Source of the DNA: Torreya grandis
Lineage: Eukaryota > Streptophyta > Pinopsida > Cupressales > Taxaceae
NCBI GenBank assembly: GCA_037957365.1
Contig: JARHVA010001427.1
Location: forward strand, 1,202,001 to 1,266,000
Length of the DNA: 64,000 nucleotides
Direction of reading: 5' to 3'
Shown: piece by piece, positions 33,241 through 46,653 of the stretch
Numbering within the stretch: position 1 is the stretch's first letter
How the letters are laid out: each line of letters begins with the position of its first letter
Position numbers and translations under genes: made by a program
Notes under the pieces: model-generated
Told to the model about the DNA's origin: nothing
Seen by the model: only the letters and a program-made list of their open reading frames with translations
Databases searched by the model: none

Positions 33241-36200
33241 ATGTTTATCATCTTAATAATGATTCATAAAGCTTATGGCCTTAATAAATGAACTAATTTG
33301 ATAAATTACAAGTATAAAATGGTCTCTAATATTATTAATGATCTTGGTCTCCCATGAAACTCCTCCATACAATTTTGATCAAGATAAGATGACTCTTGGG
33401 CTAGTAGGCTTGCAATTATGAGGTTAAAAGAGAAGAAAATGAGTGAAATGGGTAAAAAATTCTTGGTTTTGACTTTGATTACTTTAGTGAGGTATATATG
33501 ACCTTCTTTACCTATTAAAATTGTATTATTACCATTATTATTCTCCATACCTATTGCAATCTCCATTAGCTCATGTTTAGGGTTTATAGGCATTTTTGCA
33601 CTCTTGGCCCTAATAGCTTACCCAAGAATTTACTTTCTTGCTTAGTGAGTTTAAGATCATAAAATAACATTATAACATGTTTATCATCATACATAGGCTT
33701 TAAATATTCAAAATATCTTTAAACATGCAATTTGTCCACACATTTATTTATGGGTCTGTGAGTGTTTCATTTAGGCCTGCTAAATCCAATCAGCTTTTTG
33801 GGTTTGTCACTATCTTCAAGAATTTAATCATTCAATGAAAGAATTATGAGTTTTAAAATATAAACTAATAGGCCTCATTTTTTAATTCATCTCACATATA
33901 TAATTTTAAATTTTCTCCATATGACTTGAGACCTCATGTTGCTCAAATTTGACCATTCTACTTATAGGTGCATGAGACTGTATGACTGCAAGCTTAAGAT
34001 GTATTTTATTTATATCACTCTCTGATATTATTATGATTCATGGATTCCATACACCCTTATTATCCATAAAACCCCAACCCCAATTCACACATTACATCTT
34101 CCCTCTTAATGCTTGAAAGTGCGTTTGCATCTCTAACTACCCTATAGGTATACAATTTAGGTTTCTTGAGTATTGCACTCTAAGACCACAATTTTTAAAT
34201 TGGTCTTGAACTTATCCAAGGTTATATACCATACATTTATTTCAGCATGAATTTTGATAACCCTTCAATATCTTACATTCCTCACAAGTATACATCTTCT
34301 CTGTCAAATCCATCCAAGACATGACTATAGGTGATAGTTTAGGTAAGGTTCCATTATTTGCATGATGTTTATCCATTTGAACCCACTTTATTCACATTCA
34401 TAGTGTGATAAATTTCCATTATTGATTTATAATTTTTTTTCAAAGACCTGATCCATCTCAATGATCTTGTCCAACCTAATTGGTCACTATCTTGGTGTAT
34501 ACAACCCATATTCAAGGGTTTTAGATATATTTAAAGTTCTACATCTCTTTGGTAATATTTAAATTATCCCCTATTTATCAAAAAAATTACTCCTCTCCAT
34601 CTCCAAAATTTATATTTTTAGGTATTAATTATGACTATATGTATAGGTTTAGACCTGAGATTTGTTAGAGGTCAAGAGTGAGTCTTCAAATCATAGTTTA
34701 TCCTCCATTTGACCTGTATACATCACCAACACGTCTACACATAGTTATCATATCTCTTTTAGTCTCCAAATTAATCTCTTGATACATAATTTATTGTATT
34801 TCACATAAAAAAGATACCTACATGTCATAGACCTATAGGTCTACATTTTTAATACTTTAAGCCATCCATGATGCCTGTTCTGATCATTTTAACCATTGGC
34901 TCATTTACTTATATTTGTAAGCTTCTAATGGATTTAAAGGATTTTTTTAATATGTTAAAACTTGTTTTCAAACACCTTATATTTAAAGATCTCTCATGAG
35001 GTCATAACCCTACTCTTTGAAGCCTATAACAATAAAAGATTCTTCTTTTAGAGGGCCCATTTGATGACACTATTTTATGCCCGCTCTCTTTAGGGGGAAT
35101 ATAGGGCTTATCAATCACCCTATGGGGAATCAACCTATGACAATTAGGTCATAACAACTGATGATTGTCAACACATCCCTTTTATAAAGCATTAAAATTT
35201 TCAACATAATGACTTTTTCATTTTTTGATAATATGTTTGTTTTTTGTATTTAGATGCCTACTCAAATAGGGGAAAATGTAGATACTCTTTTTTGGTAACT
35301 TCCATGTCTAAATAGACTTCAAACTAATTTCTACCAAACTTTGCAAATTAATACTAGAAATCATTTTACATCCCAAATGCATCCACACATTGGATGTAAG
35401 TGCCTAGAATTGTGTCAAAGCATCCCTATTTGGGGTATTATCCTACATGAAATTATAACCTCTCATTAATTCATCCCCATTCAGTGTGTGGCCAAGAAAA
35501 CTATCATTTTCAACTAATTAAGTGGGGCACTTATCCCAATTATTTAAATGACTAAAATACTAAGAATTAATTAACCAATCAATTAAATTTAAATGATTAA
35601 GTGAAAATTCCATGTTAAATTAGTTAATATGTAATTTTTAAAAATGATTTTCCAACAAAATATGAGGTTATGATGATGTCATCATCCTCAAAGTCAATAA
35701 TTGTAAAATATCAACATAAATTACATAAAAATAGAAATATTGAGCCATTCATCCATAAGTGCATAATTAAATCTTTCATTAATTACATTTGGAATTATAA
35801 CCTTAACCCTAACCTAACTACACTTGGGTTAGAGTTGGTTAAAAACCTATAATACAAGTGTCATGCCCATTCCTAATCAAGATTTTTTATGCATACTTAC
35901 TATGTAAAATTTATGAGAAAATATTCATTACCAACACCAAGCCAAGAGACAACTTTCAATAGGACAAGAGAAGGTTTAACCCACAAAGCATCAAACATCT
36001 ATAAAGACCATTTGTCCACTATACCAAGCAGAAACCACTCTTCATGCCAATAATCCATTCAAATATTAAGGAAGTTGAAAGTGTCATTTTGTATTATTAT
36101 TATTTAACTTTTGAATTTTTTTTATATATCTCAAAATAGGTATTAGGCTTGGAATGATAATTTTTTTTATTTTTATTTTTTAATTTCACTAACAAAGAGA

Positions 36201-36298
36201 AACTAACAATCATCCTTGTAATCCTATGATACATATTTCTCCATAGCATTTGTATGTATTTCTTATCCTATTATCATAATAATTTTTAGAATTTTAAA
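33240..36298. other. AT-rich non-coding stretch
   Basis: No domain can be supported. The open run on the minus strand at 33306-33593 contains an Asn-rich NGNNTILIGKEG segment and does not resemble a known family. A CCCGCTCTCTTTAGGGGGAATATAGGG stretch near 35085 could be a polypurine-type element end, but no LTR pair supports it. Confidence 0.3.
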
Positions 36299-36900
36299 AA
36301 TGGATACAAATGAGCCTCTTAATAATCTTAACCCTAAGGAGGGTGATAGATACCATGCCTCCAACCAAGTCCATGTTATCACTCCTTCAAGGGGTAATGT
36401 AAGTGGTGCATGTATGTATGTTCAATACTAGGTAATTAGGGTTTGTAATTATTAATCCATAAATTATCAAATCATTATTATTATAAAGTTAATAAAAGAG
36501 TTACAAAATCAAATTACACACCTAAAAAATCCAAAATATGGTTGTGTTTCTCATGTGTTTTCATCCTTATCTACCAATGTTGTGACAAACAAAGTTTCAC
36601 ATAAAAATTAAAATATACAACATAATACATATAAAATAAGTGAACAAAATACTACTAAGAGTCCAAGTGAAATCTTAAGATACATAATTTGAAACAAATT
36701 TATCAAACTATCTCCTCTACATCCCATAAGGAAATCTAAATATTATTGTGCATATCATAAAATGCATAGGCATCATACAAATTATTGTTTGGAAGAAAAA
36801 AAATTAATTTAATACAAATAGTAGTGATGTTATCATTGATACATAAATTAATAAAACCACTCATACTATGAGTACCTATCCTAAATCACAAGTGCCAAAA
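36299..36900 (+). pseudogene. Gag fragment with zinc knuckle (element C)
   Basis: ATG at 36299 opens MDTNEPLNNLNPKEGDRY, a plausible gag N-terminus. Further on, the frame gives KYYCAYHKMHRHHTNYCLEE; the knuckle CAYHKMHRHHTNYC spans 36747-36788 with C-x2-H-x4-H-x4-C spacing. Such knuckles bind the element RNA. The capsid region between is missing, so this is internally deleted. The element is interrupted at 36901 by the chromovirus-type insertion. Confidence 0.6.
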
Positions 36901-39900
36901 TGTGACATCCCCTTTGGGGTATAGTTAAATTAGTCATTTTTTTTCAATAATAGATTTACTTTCTAACCAAGGGTTATATCACACAATCTAAATCATGCAT
37001 AAATTTTGACTTCTATTCAAAATTTAAGGAACAAATCATAGTGATTAGTTTAGCTTATAATTATACTTTATAAATAATATACCATAATTAATTGCATGTA
37101 CTTAAAATTAAGGATAAATAACTTGCATAAATCAAAAGTGTACTATAATTTATTTTGCATGCTTATTATAGGAAATTAATTAATCACATGCCCTACACTT
37201 AATGGAAACAAAATGTAATTTAAATCATAATGTCAACACCTCAAACATAAGTAGCTAAGATAAAGACTTATTTAAACAATTTTATTCCATCAATTACACT
37301 TATTCACTCTTGCAATAAACTATGACATTTAACTATACATTACAATAATAGAATACATTTATTTCTTAACTTGAACTCCCAATTATCATTTAAAATTAAA
37401 AACATTATAAATCATGTATATATGATATAAATTTGATTGAAACTACTATACATCTATGACTAATTCAATGTCCTTATTAATTTACAATTTTAGCAATCAT
37501 ACTTCAATAGTGTACATTAGTAATTTCCATAATCATTCTTGTTCAACATTTGATTCTTTGCCAACTAAGTAAGTATAGGAGTTATCATAAACTAGCAATA
37601 GACCAAATAAACTCAGAGAGGGAGAGTATCATAGAAGGTTATTACTCTAACCACAGATCCTTTCATATCCCCCACATGCCTCTCATCCACTGAGAGTGGC
37701 CTTACCTTTCACGAGTAGGATAAATAAGAGTTAAGAAAATTAGAAAGAGATTATTGTGTATCTTTCCAACATTTCAGCTACTCCACATATCTTCTTGTGA
37801 GTATGACTATGAATTGATATTGGAATTAAAATATTTTCAATATACGCTACCCATATACACTACTTACGATTGTAAGTTTTAGATTCACCAAGTACCCTTT
37901 GTTAAATCTTAACTCATTAGATAAATGAGTCACTATGTAGGTCTAACTAAGATACCTTCCCATATCTTAGACCACATGTCTTGCATCCACTACTCTCATC
38001 CCAAGGTTTCCATGCCTAGACATCTCATAGGTACTGGGTCTAGATAATCCCTATTACTAGTTATTTGTTTTCTTAAGAATGTGCTTATGATATGATGATT
38101 TACATGGGTGTCCCATACCACCCATGTAATCATCATATTATTTGTACATTAGTGAAATTTTGGTTTAATAAAATAGAAAGTTAAACCTACTTTATTATAC
38201 TTGATTTCTATGGTTTGTTGTTCAACAATGCCATTCTCACCTCAAACCAAAGTTTTTTACCTTACCTCCTATTTACTCATTGATGAAACATATTAATAAT
38301 TAAGCTAAGTGTAAACATAATATAGACTAAATAGTGTTCATTCATCCCTATCCATTTATACATGATTGTTGCCAATGATTTTATCTAATTCCATTTTAAA
38401 AAATCATTATCAAATTGTTATAAATGGCATGAAATATATCTAAATATTTCATTATCATAACCATATCATTTTCAAAGATTTTCATAAATAGTGAAAAAAT
38501 ATTAATGATGAACCAAAACCTCCACTTAAATAATTTAAGGTACAAACAATCCTTTGTTAATAACTAGCTCATCAAGACACATCATTTGTGATGTTTGTCA
38601 AGGTTATAATTTTTATTTTTCATTTAAAATTTGACCAGAGCTAACCTAAACTCCTAAGCAAGATTATTATACTTACATTTTTGCATTTATTATAATTAGT
38701 AAAGGAGTTATTATTGAGAGTGACTTAATTATTTTTCTATATTAACAAGTCAATCATCTTGTTTCATATATCATTTAATTTCATGAACATTATTATAATC
38801 TTTCATTCATTCATATCTTACCTAGATAATCTTGTGACATTTGTTGCCTAATTTAATAATTGATCATATCTAAAAAAACTATTATTTATGCTATATATAG
38901 TAATAATCTATCTTTGACTTTATCTTATTACAACTCAAGGATAATTCCTTGACTCTAATATTATGAATAGTATTGTATAATCAAATGTTATCAATTATTC
39001 ATTTATTTCATATTATAGATAATATGATAACAATTTAAAAAAATATTTATTGTTATTTACCAGGATCATTAATTACATAAACCTTCAAAAAGTATAGTGG
39101 GGTGACGTTGGGTTATTGTTTTTATTGTGGCACCTTTGATTATTGTGGTAACACAAGATCAAATGCATAACTTTTATTTATTTATTTGATTTTTAAATTT
39201 CTAAGCACTAAGCCAAAAATAATAAAATAATATAAACATTTAATTTAAAATTCCATTTTTCATTTTCAAGTCCAAAAATAATAATTAGAGTTAAGGTGCC
39301 ACTATGCAAAAGCTTATGTGGATTTATATGAGGCCAATAAACAAAGTTGTTGGAGATATGTCACACTAATGTACATTAGGTGGCATAAATTAAAAAAATT
39401 GATATTAATATTATATAATGAAGAGAAGAGGGGGGTTTATATCTAGAAAAAGAGAAGATAAAATACATTTAATATAAATATATGGCACTTAGAAAACTAT
39501 AGGTGTTTACTTTCTTATTTTTTTTCCATTTTTAGATTCATTGATATATTATAAAGGGAAAGAAGGGTGCCATACTTTAGCAACAATGAAATAAAAAGTA
39601 TTCATTTTATTTATATTACTAAATCCTATTATAGACTTCAAAATGGGATGACATACTTTTGTATCAATTAATTTAATGAGGTAAAAAGAAAAACCTATAG
39701 ATTTCAACATGTAGGTACACCAAATAGGAAAATAAGAGGTGTCATAACTGGGAATTAGATTTTGTTTACAACAATAGTCTAGAAAGCTAATTTTATTTAT
39801 ATCAGTGGTTATATATCTTAGAGAATAACTGAGGAATGGGGTGCTATAAAATATACTCCAATATCTTACTTTACTAGTTGATTATAGTTGCTCATCAACA

Positions 39901-41299
39901 AAGTGTGAATTATTCATTTTTTTATTTACCAATTTTCTTAAGTGCTTATTGTTAATTATATATTTAAATATCAAGTACTAATTTTGTGAAATCTCTATCT
40001 TAAATAGGTAAATTCAAGATAATTTTTGTTTTTAATTTGAAAATTAAAAACATAAATAGATTGATATCAGAGACAAATTAGATTGACCCGATAGTGGGTG
40101 GGGGGGTTGATTTAGCTTGCACAAGGACTTGAATAAAAAGAAACACATTGTCTGAAAAGGTCCTCTCCTAAAGAAATTCATAAACACTATTTAGGATTGA
40201 TTACTTATTTATTTATTCAATTTCTAGATGGAGGGAATTGCTACCACCTAGATGAGTACCTGAACTAAGGGACCATACTAATTGTTTTCCTTCTTAGGTA
40301 AAATAGACTATGATATTGATGTTTTTTTAATTTAATACCCTTTAGTTCATTTATAAATGTAAGTAAGCTAATTATTTTTATGTTTGATTATTATTATTCT
40401 ATAAAGAGTATACACATTACTTAAAGACTACACCAAAAGTATATTAAAGTATTGGTTTAATAAATAACCAATAGATCAAATCATTAGAATAACATATATG
40501 ATTACAACATCACATTTAAAATACCTAGTTATGATGCTATTCTAGGATCACTCCATCCTCCATTCCAAAGGCCAATAAATAGATTCAAGCATTAAATTAT
40601 TTTTAGCCACTTCACTATTTACTTCATCTATTTCATTATTTATCCATATGGCTCAATGGGTAAGAGTGATTATAAAAGGATAAAAAATTAATTTTAGTCA
40701 ATGTTAGAATTTAATACCAACTTTGTTTTTATCTCCTAAAATCATCATATTGGGTGAATATTGCAGGTTTGATTTGAAAAAAAATAAATAAATTTTTAAA
40801 AATCCTTTTTATAACATTTATTTTTCTACCATGCAGTAAAATATTCTCAACCAAAATCATTTAATGCCTCTTAACCAATCATGCATGTCTAAGGCTAAGT
40901 TGGAGTCCTTTCAAACCTAATAGAGTTATTTGAAAAATTTATATATTATTATTATTATTATTTTATTTTTTTAAATAATTACTTATGGATTAAATATAGG
41001 GTGAACACCTCACTAATAATACAACCATAAAAGTCATTTGATTATTACAGAATGGGAAAGCGTATTTAATTTAGCATAATAAGTTAGTGCACCAAAAGAG
41101 TATCGGTCATAAGGTAAGCACTACAACTAATCCATATACAAAATTACTATGGTATATTGGGTTCACTTTATTAACACATACCCTTTCTTATTTCTTGACA
41201 CCTTATCTATTCTAACACTCCTCAATGATACCCTCCCTCTCTATAGGGCCAAAGTAACCTATGCTAAAAATTCACACTAAGATGAGACCCATTAATAGT

Positions 41300-41354
<55 letters not shown>

Positions 41355-41657
41355 CTCATAAGTAATATAATTTTAAATTATTAACACATCCTTTTATCAC
41401 TTACAAATATGTTTGATTTTTCTACACAACTCAATGCCAACTCCTTTTTAGATACATGTGCATATCATTAATCATTTTAACTCTCATAAAAATATAATGC
41501 ATAATAATAATCTTAAGAATGTAGTTCTTTAGTTTCACAATGATACCAACATTTAATAGTAAATAAATGTCACAAGTTTATCTAGCTAATTTTACATGGC
41601 ACACCATGTTGACATGAGTATGTAATTATTACATGAATATAAAAATGAGAGATGACA
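36901..41657 (-). repeat. 3' LTR of the 18.5 kb gypsy element
   Basis: It aligns throughout with 50613-55409. Compared with that copy it lacks about 110 bases present at 54231-54342 and has gained a (TA) run at 41303-41351. No coding frame. Confidence 0.9.
41303..41351. repeat. (TA)24 microsatellite
   Basis: An uninterrupted TA dinucleotide run inside the 3' LTR. The matching place in the 5' LTR (about 55083-55100) has only a short AT-rich ATAAATATATATATT, so the run expanded after insertion. Confidence 0.95.
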
Positions 41658-41669
41658 TTCTCCCCACTT
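41658..41669 (-). other. Polypurine tract of the 18.5 kb gypsy element
   Basis: AAGTGGGGAGAA on the minus strand directly abuts the TGTCAT start of the 3' LTR. It is the expected primer for plus-strand DNA synthesis, which fixes the element orientation. Confidence 0.85.
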
Positions 41670-41699
41670 GCAACAAACATCATCTTGATGACTACTAAA

Positions 41700-43160
41700 A
41701 TATAATAAACTAAGTAAAAATATGTAATTTTTTTTTGAAGACTTCATCATAGTCTTCCCACATCACACTCTCCTCTAAATATTGGTCCCACTAGACCTTA
41801 CACTAGGATACTTACATATTTTGCAAAGCTAATTTATGAGTATCAATAATTTACATGGACTCTATCAGAACCACTCCTAGATCTTGTACCTATAAGGTTT
41901 TCTAATCAATAACATGAGACACATATACATGATAATATTATAGTAAAGAAACATGAAACACATTATGAAGTTGAGCAAGTATTAGTGGTAGTGCAAGTCT
42001 ATAGGCAATTGGGTTAATGACCTCAAGGACATCAAAGGGTCCTACATATCTTGGTGTTAGTTTGGAAGACTTTCCAAACTTGATATTTTTTTTTTGTGGT
42101 TTACCCTTATAAAAACTTTACCTCCTACTTTAAAAAGTCTATGAGTCCTCTTCCTATTAGCATATCTCTTTTGCCTTTTATAGCTTCAAACAGTCTTTTC
42201 TGAATGAGCTTGACCTATTCCCCCATATCTTGGAGCATTTCTATACCAATCACAACTCTATCACCTAGATTATTCCAACTAAGGGGTGTAAAACACTTCT
42301 ACCATAAAGTGTCTCAAAGGGAGCCATGCCAAGAGTCGAATGATGCAAATTGTTATACATAAACTCTACTAAAGGCAAGTATTCCTCCCACTTATATTAT
42401 TGATCCATATAACACATACAAAACATATATTATGTAACTTAATTCACCCTTTTTATTTATCCATTAGTCTTAGGGTGATAAACAAAACTAAAATTCAATT
42501 TCATTCCTAGAGTTGCATGTAAGGTCTACCAAAACCTTGAAGTCATGTAAGTATCTCGATGTAAAATAATATTCTCAGATACTCCATGTAATCTAAAATT
42601 TTCTTGCATAAACCTTCATGCTAACACTTGTGATCTATATGTGAGATTCCCTAGAATAAAGTGTACAACTTTGGTGAGTTTATTCACTATGACCAAGATC
42701 ACATCATGATTATTCTTTAATAATGAAAGTCCTTTTAGAAAATAAATATTGATAACCTATCATTTCCATTCAAAAGCCTCATGGGGATATAATAAACATG
42801 TTGTATGTATGTGCTTAGTCTTGACTCATTAGCACTCAAAACATCTCTTCATAAAATTAGTAGCATCTCTCTTGAGACCTAGCCATAGATATAACTTTTT
42901 GAGATCAGCTAACATCTTAGTCATCCCTAGGTGACTTGAGTAAGGAGCACTATGTGCCTCCTATAATACCATGGTTTTCAAACCACCAAGGTTTGGTACA
43001 TAAATATTTATCTTGAATCTAAGAAGTCCCCCTCTTTCTATATGATAACCCTCATATATATCATCCTAACTATTAGCCTCTAAAGCAGTCTTGACCTAGT
43101 TATAAAACTAATTCGATGGTAGCTGACTCACAATTTACTCATGAAAAGTGGTTCTCATGG
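41700..43160 (-). pseudogene. Integrase and C-terminal region of the 18.5 kb gypsy element
   Basis: Minus-strand frames read HLGMTKMLADLKKLYLWLGL with MKRCFEC (zinc-binding HHCC, about 42950-42830), then HRDTYMTSRFW and YHPKTNG (catalytic core, about 42560-42450), then GKSSKLTPRYVGPFDVLEVI and NPIAYRLALP (about 42080-41990) and SVMWEDYDEVF near 41740. The last is the position and style of the chromodomain-bearing tail in Tekay/Del-type chromoviruses. The order and blocks are clear, but many stops and frameshifts inactivate it. The TD to TN change in HPKTNG is common in decayed copies. Confidence 0.75.
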
Positions 43161-43169
43161 CTACCATAG

Positions 43170-43171
<2 letters not shown>

Positions 43172-43239
<68 letters not shown>
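43172..43239. repeat. (GT)34 microsatellite
   Basis: A perfect GT dinucleotide run of 68 bases inside the polyprotein region between integrase and RNase H. It is likely to be highly polymorphic. Confidence 0.95.
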
Positions 43240-43241
<2 letters not shown>

Positions 43242-43249
43242 TCTCTATC

Positions 43250-44450
43250 TAAGGGCATCTGTTATTCTATTTTTATTGACCTTAATATATTCTATATAAA
43301 AATAATACTCACACAAAAATTCTAACCAACCCATTGTTATGCATTAAGGTTAGGTTGAGTAAAGATATATTCAAACCCCAAGTTATTTATTTTGAGTTCA
43401 AATGGTTTTCCTAACAAAAAATGTCACCACATAAGCAGTGTATGAATAATAGTTGCTAATTCTAAGTCATGGGACTTATATTTTAACTCATATGTCTTGA
43501 GTTTCCTAGATTCATAGGCCACTACATAGACATCCTAATCAACACACCCTTAAATCCTTCTTTAGATGCATCTGTAATCACTATAAAGTTTCCATTTAGG
43601 TTTGAAACCTTTAACATAGTTGCAAATGTTAGATTCTCTTTTAAGAGCTAAAAATATTGCTGACACTTCTTTGTCCAAATTAACTTTTGGTTCTTCTTCT
43701 GTAAGGAAGTGATTGGGTTTTCCATCTTGGAAAATCCTTCCACAATTTTTCTATAATATCTAGCTAAGCCCATGAAACTATGGACTTCATAAAAATTCTT
43801 AGGAGATAGCCATTCTATGATGGCTCAAATCCTTATAGGTTAAAATGATATACCCTTAGCTAAAATGATGTGTCCAAATCAATGCACTCTCTTTTATAAA
43901 AATATGCACTTAGACAGCTTGAAATAAAGCTTATGCTCTCTTAACCATTGCATCACTAACCTCAAATGTTGAACATATTCCTCTTCAAATTTAGAATAAA
44001 TCAAAATGCCATCCAAAAATACCAAAATAAATTTATCTAAATAGTCCTTAAATATGTTATTCATTAGTTTCATGAATGTTGTTGGGGCATTTTTAAGTCC
44101 AAATGGAAGAACTATGAACTCATAATTCCCATAACGAGTCCTGAAAGCAGTTTTTGGAATGTCTCCTTCCTAAATCCTCAACTAATGATAAATTGATCTC
44201 AAATATATTTTGGAAAACACTATTTCCCCTTATATAAATCATCAATGCATGGCAAGGGATATCTATTCTTCATTATTTATTTATTGAGCATCCTACAGTC
44301 AATATAAAGCATAAGGGTTCCATCCTTCTTTTTAATAAAAACCATTGGAGCACCCTAAGGAGATACACTTGGATGGATAATACCTTTGGCTAAAAATTAC
44401 TATAATTGATCCTTTAATTTGAATAAATTAGTTTTCATAATTTTGTATGG
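43250..44450 (-). pseudogene. RT and RNase H of the 18.5 kb gypsy element
   Basis: The minus strand shows MEPLCFILTVGCSINK-like sequence, with IDCRMLNK and NRYPLPCIDDLY in the neighbouring frame (44360-44240). Then comes [20 protein letters not shown] (44030-43980) and [17 protein letters not shown]. This is the RT of chromovirus-type gypsy elements. The active site reads FLDG at 44019-44008 instead of the usual FLDD, so the second catalytic Asp is lost. RNase H follows to about 43250 with few clear motifs. Stops and frameshifts are frequent. Confidence 0.8.
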
Positions 44451-44559
44451 GAATTTTAAGTTGGGATCTAAAATAGGGATAATATCAATTAAGAAATATA
44501 ATTCTCTCTTAGGTGGAAGCCTTGGTAGTTCATCTAGAAAAACATCACTAAACTCATGT

Positions 44560-45508
44560 AGAAAAGGGTAATCTTATATCATGGGTTATTTGACTTCTTT
44601 TACTTCATCAATTTATACTAAAAAAATAATAACCTCTTTTTCTTGGCCTTTTTCAATTGCATTGAAGAAATTTGCCTTAAATTAAAATCACATTTAACTC
44701 CTTGCACAAATCTAAAATAACATTCATCATCTAGGAATGATATTGTTTTGGAAAATCAATCAGATTTAGCTTGATTCTTCCACAAAAAATTTAATATAAG
44801 TATCACATCATATGATCCTATGGGGGCCACATATAGGTATACTATAGTAGTGAATCTTGAAATCTCTAACTTAGATTCAAATAGACATTGCTCTACCTTT
44901 TTCACTACTCAATTTCCATACTGGATTGACCAAGAATTAGACATAAGACCAACATTTTTATTTATCTTTATCATAATTTTAGGATCTATAAAACACTTGG
45001 ATGCTCTTGTATTGATAAACATAGTAATGGGATAGCCAAAAAGTTTACCTACTACCTCTACTGGTATCACTTGGAAGCCTACCTGGCAGTTATCAACAAC
45101 TACATGAATCCTCTACTAAAACACTTGTTATTGGCTTGAAAAGGGTACCTTAGATATAAATAATTAGACCAATGAGGATATTGGTTAGCATAATTATTGC
45201 TTCCATAATTAAATCACCCACCCATTGGGGCTTTTCTCTCTTAGTGTTTTCTTCCACTGTTGAACTTCCCACTATTGAAGTTATTTTTGTTGTTATTTCT
45301 ATTACCATTTCATCCCTTATATCAATTTTTGGATTTTCCTAAATTCCCAAACTTGAAACTATTCCTAAAACCTATGTTTCTATTAGCACCATTTTTATTA
45401 CCTTTTCAAAAAAAAAAATCTGAAGGGAGGGGAGTTTTTCTACTAAAATCCCTTCCCTTTATTGTAGAATTCATTTTTAGTTGATGTAAAAGTCTTCAGT
45501 TTCTACTC
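44560..45508 (-). pseudogene. Protease and gag 3' part of the 18.5 kb gypsy element
   Basis: By position this is the gag-protease junction. The minus-strand frame has scattered hydrophobic blocks (VNFLAIPLLCLSIQEHPSVL, then LGQSSMEIE) but no readable DTG/DSG, so protease assignment rests on order. The gag part is cut at 45509 by the copia insertion. Confidence 0.4.
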
Positions 45509-45513
45509 CTATT

Positions 45514-46653
45514 TGTTGGGATAAATAACTGGAAGCACACAATTGATTACTAAGCAACTTAATATGCAGAAATTAACCAGAATACACAAGTAACTAGAAC
45601 TCAAAAATAACACATGATATGAGAGACAATACACAACTTGTATTAAAACTCTTGAAGAAAAGAATACAATAAAGAAGATGCCACTTCTTCTCCACCACCT
45701 CTTCAGAGGCTTCCCACACCTCAAGTGAATAGTAATTCTCTCATCAAAGCTCTCTCTCTTAGGTCCCAACACCCACCTCAAACTCTGAGTTGGTGTTCAC
45801 CTCATACCCATGCTCCATGCACACCACAAGTGCTCCACGCACTCCACAAGTACACAACCATACTTCAAGTAGATCTCCCCTAAACCTACAACAACCTACA
45901 CCTCAATAGACCTTACTTATGGAAGGAACTCCCTTGCCTTCCTCTCTGCTCTATCTGAGTACACACATGTACTCCAAGTAGATCCTGCCTGATTCTACTC
46001 CCTGTTGTGTTGCTATCCTATCTGATCTTGCACACTTGCAAATCAACCTAGTTCTGCACACCTGTGAGCCTTGACCTTGCACACACATACACCTGCATAT
46101 CAACAATCTTACTTACCATGCAGATCTCCTATAAAGGCCATGCTCACCTGATGACCAAGATCATACATACATGAAGAACCCTACTGATTCTCCAATCCAA
46201 CACCCACACCTGGTACTATGGCACTAGGAGGAACGCACCATTTCTCTACCTCTCTGAAGGAGCTATTTTCTCTCTTACTCCCTAGCAAAAGTTTCCAATA
46301 CAACCATGAGTCTATTATATAGATCTCATCCAAACAATAATTAGACATCTAATTACAATAATTAGATCTGCAGCTCCCAGTCTAAAATTAGATCTCATCA
46401 TGTAAACACTTGGTTCATCAACTGACTGCTCATAATATACTCAAAGTCGAACCACACAGGCGACTGACGTTAGTCCCTATCCACCTGGGGGTCATCGATG
46501 CTGGTCGACTTCTGACTGACATTGGTTGCTTCCTATCTCCCACCTGCCATCGTCAGTTGGCCTGACCAACACCAGTGTCTGTGATACTCTGTAACTCCTC
46601 TGCAACCTCCTCCATGTCTGCATCAGTGAAGCTTTTAGCTCCACAACCTAACA
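45514..46653 (-). repeat. 3' LTR of the copia element
   Basis: Nearly identical to 48608-49748, with most differences being C/T or G/A. The sense-strand U3 holds an array of ACCGACGTCGGT-like palindromes (46458-46570) upstream of a TATATAA at 46323-46314. Confidence 0.9.
46458..46570 (-). promoter_or_regulatory. Palindrome array in copia 3' LTR U3
   Basis: Degenerate copies of GACCGACGTCGGTC: GACTGACGTTAGTCC, GGTCATCGATGCTGGTCGAC, GACTGACATTGGTTG, CATCGTCAGTTGGCC and GACCAACACCAGTG. They lie 85-195 bases inside the LTR 5' end and about 140-250 bases upstream of TATATAA, where enhancer boxes are expected. ACCGAC equals the DRE/CRT core; the stress link is inference. Confidence 0.5.

Noticed and set aside
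45509..45781. Minus-strand open frames at 45509-45781 and 48591-48875 as a duplicated gene
   Set aside because: They are the same position in the two LTRs of the copia element, hence non-coding repeats.
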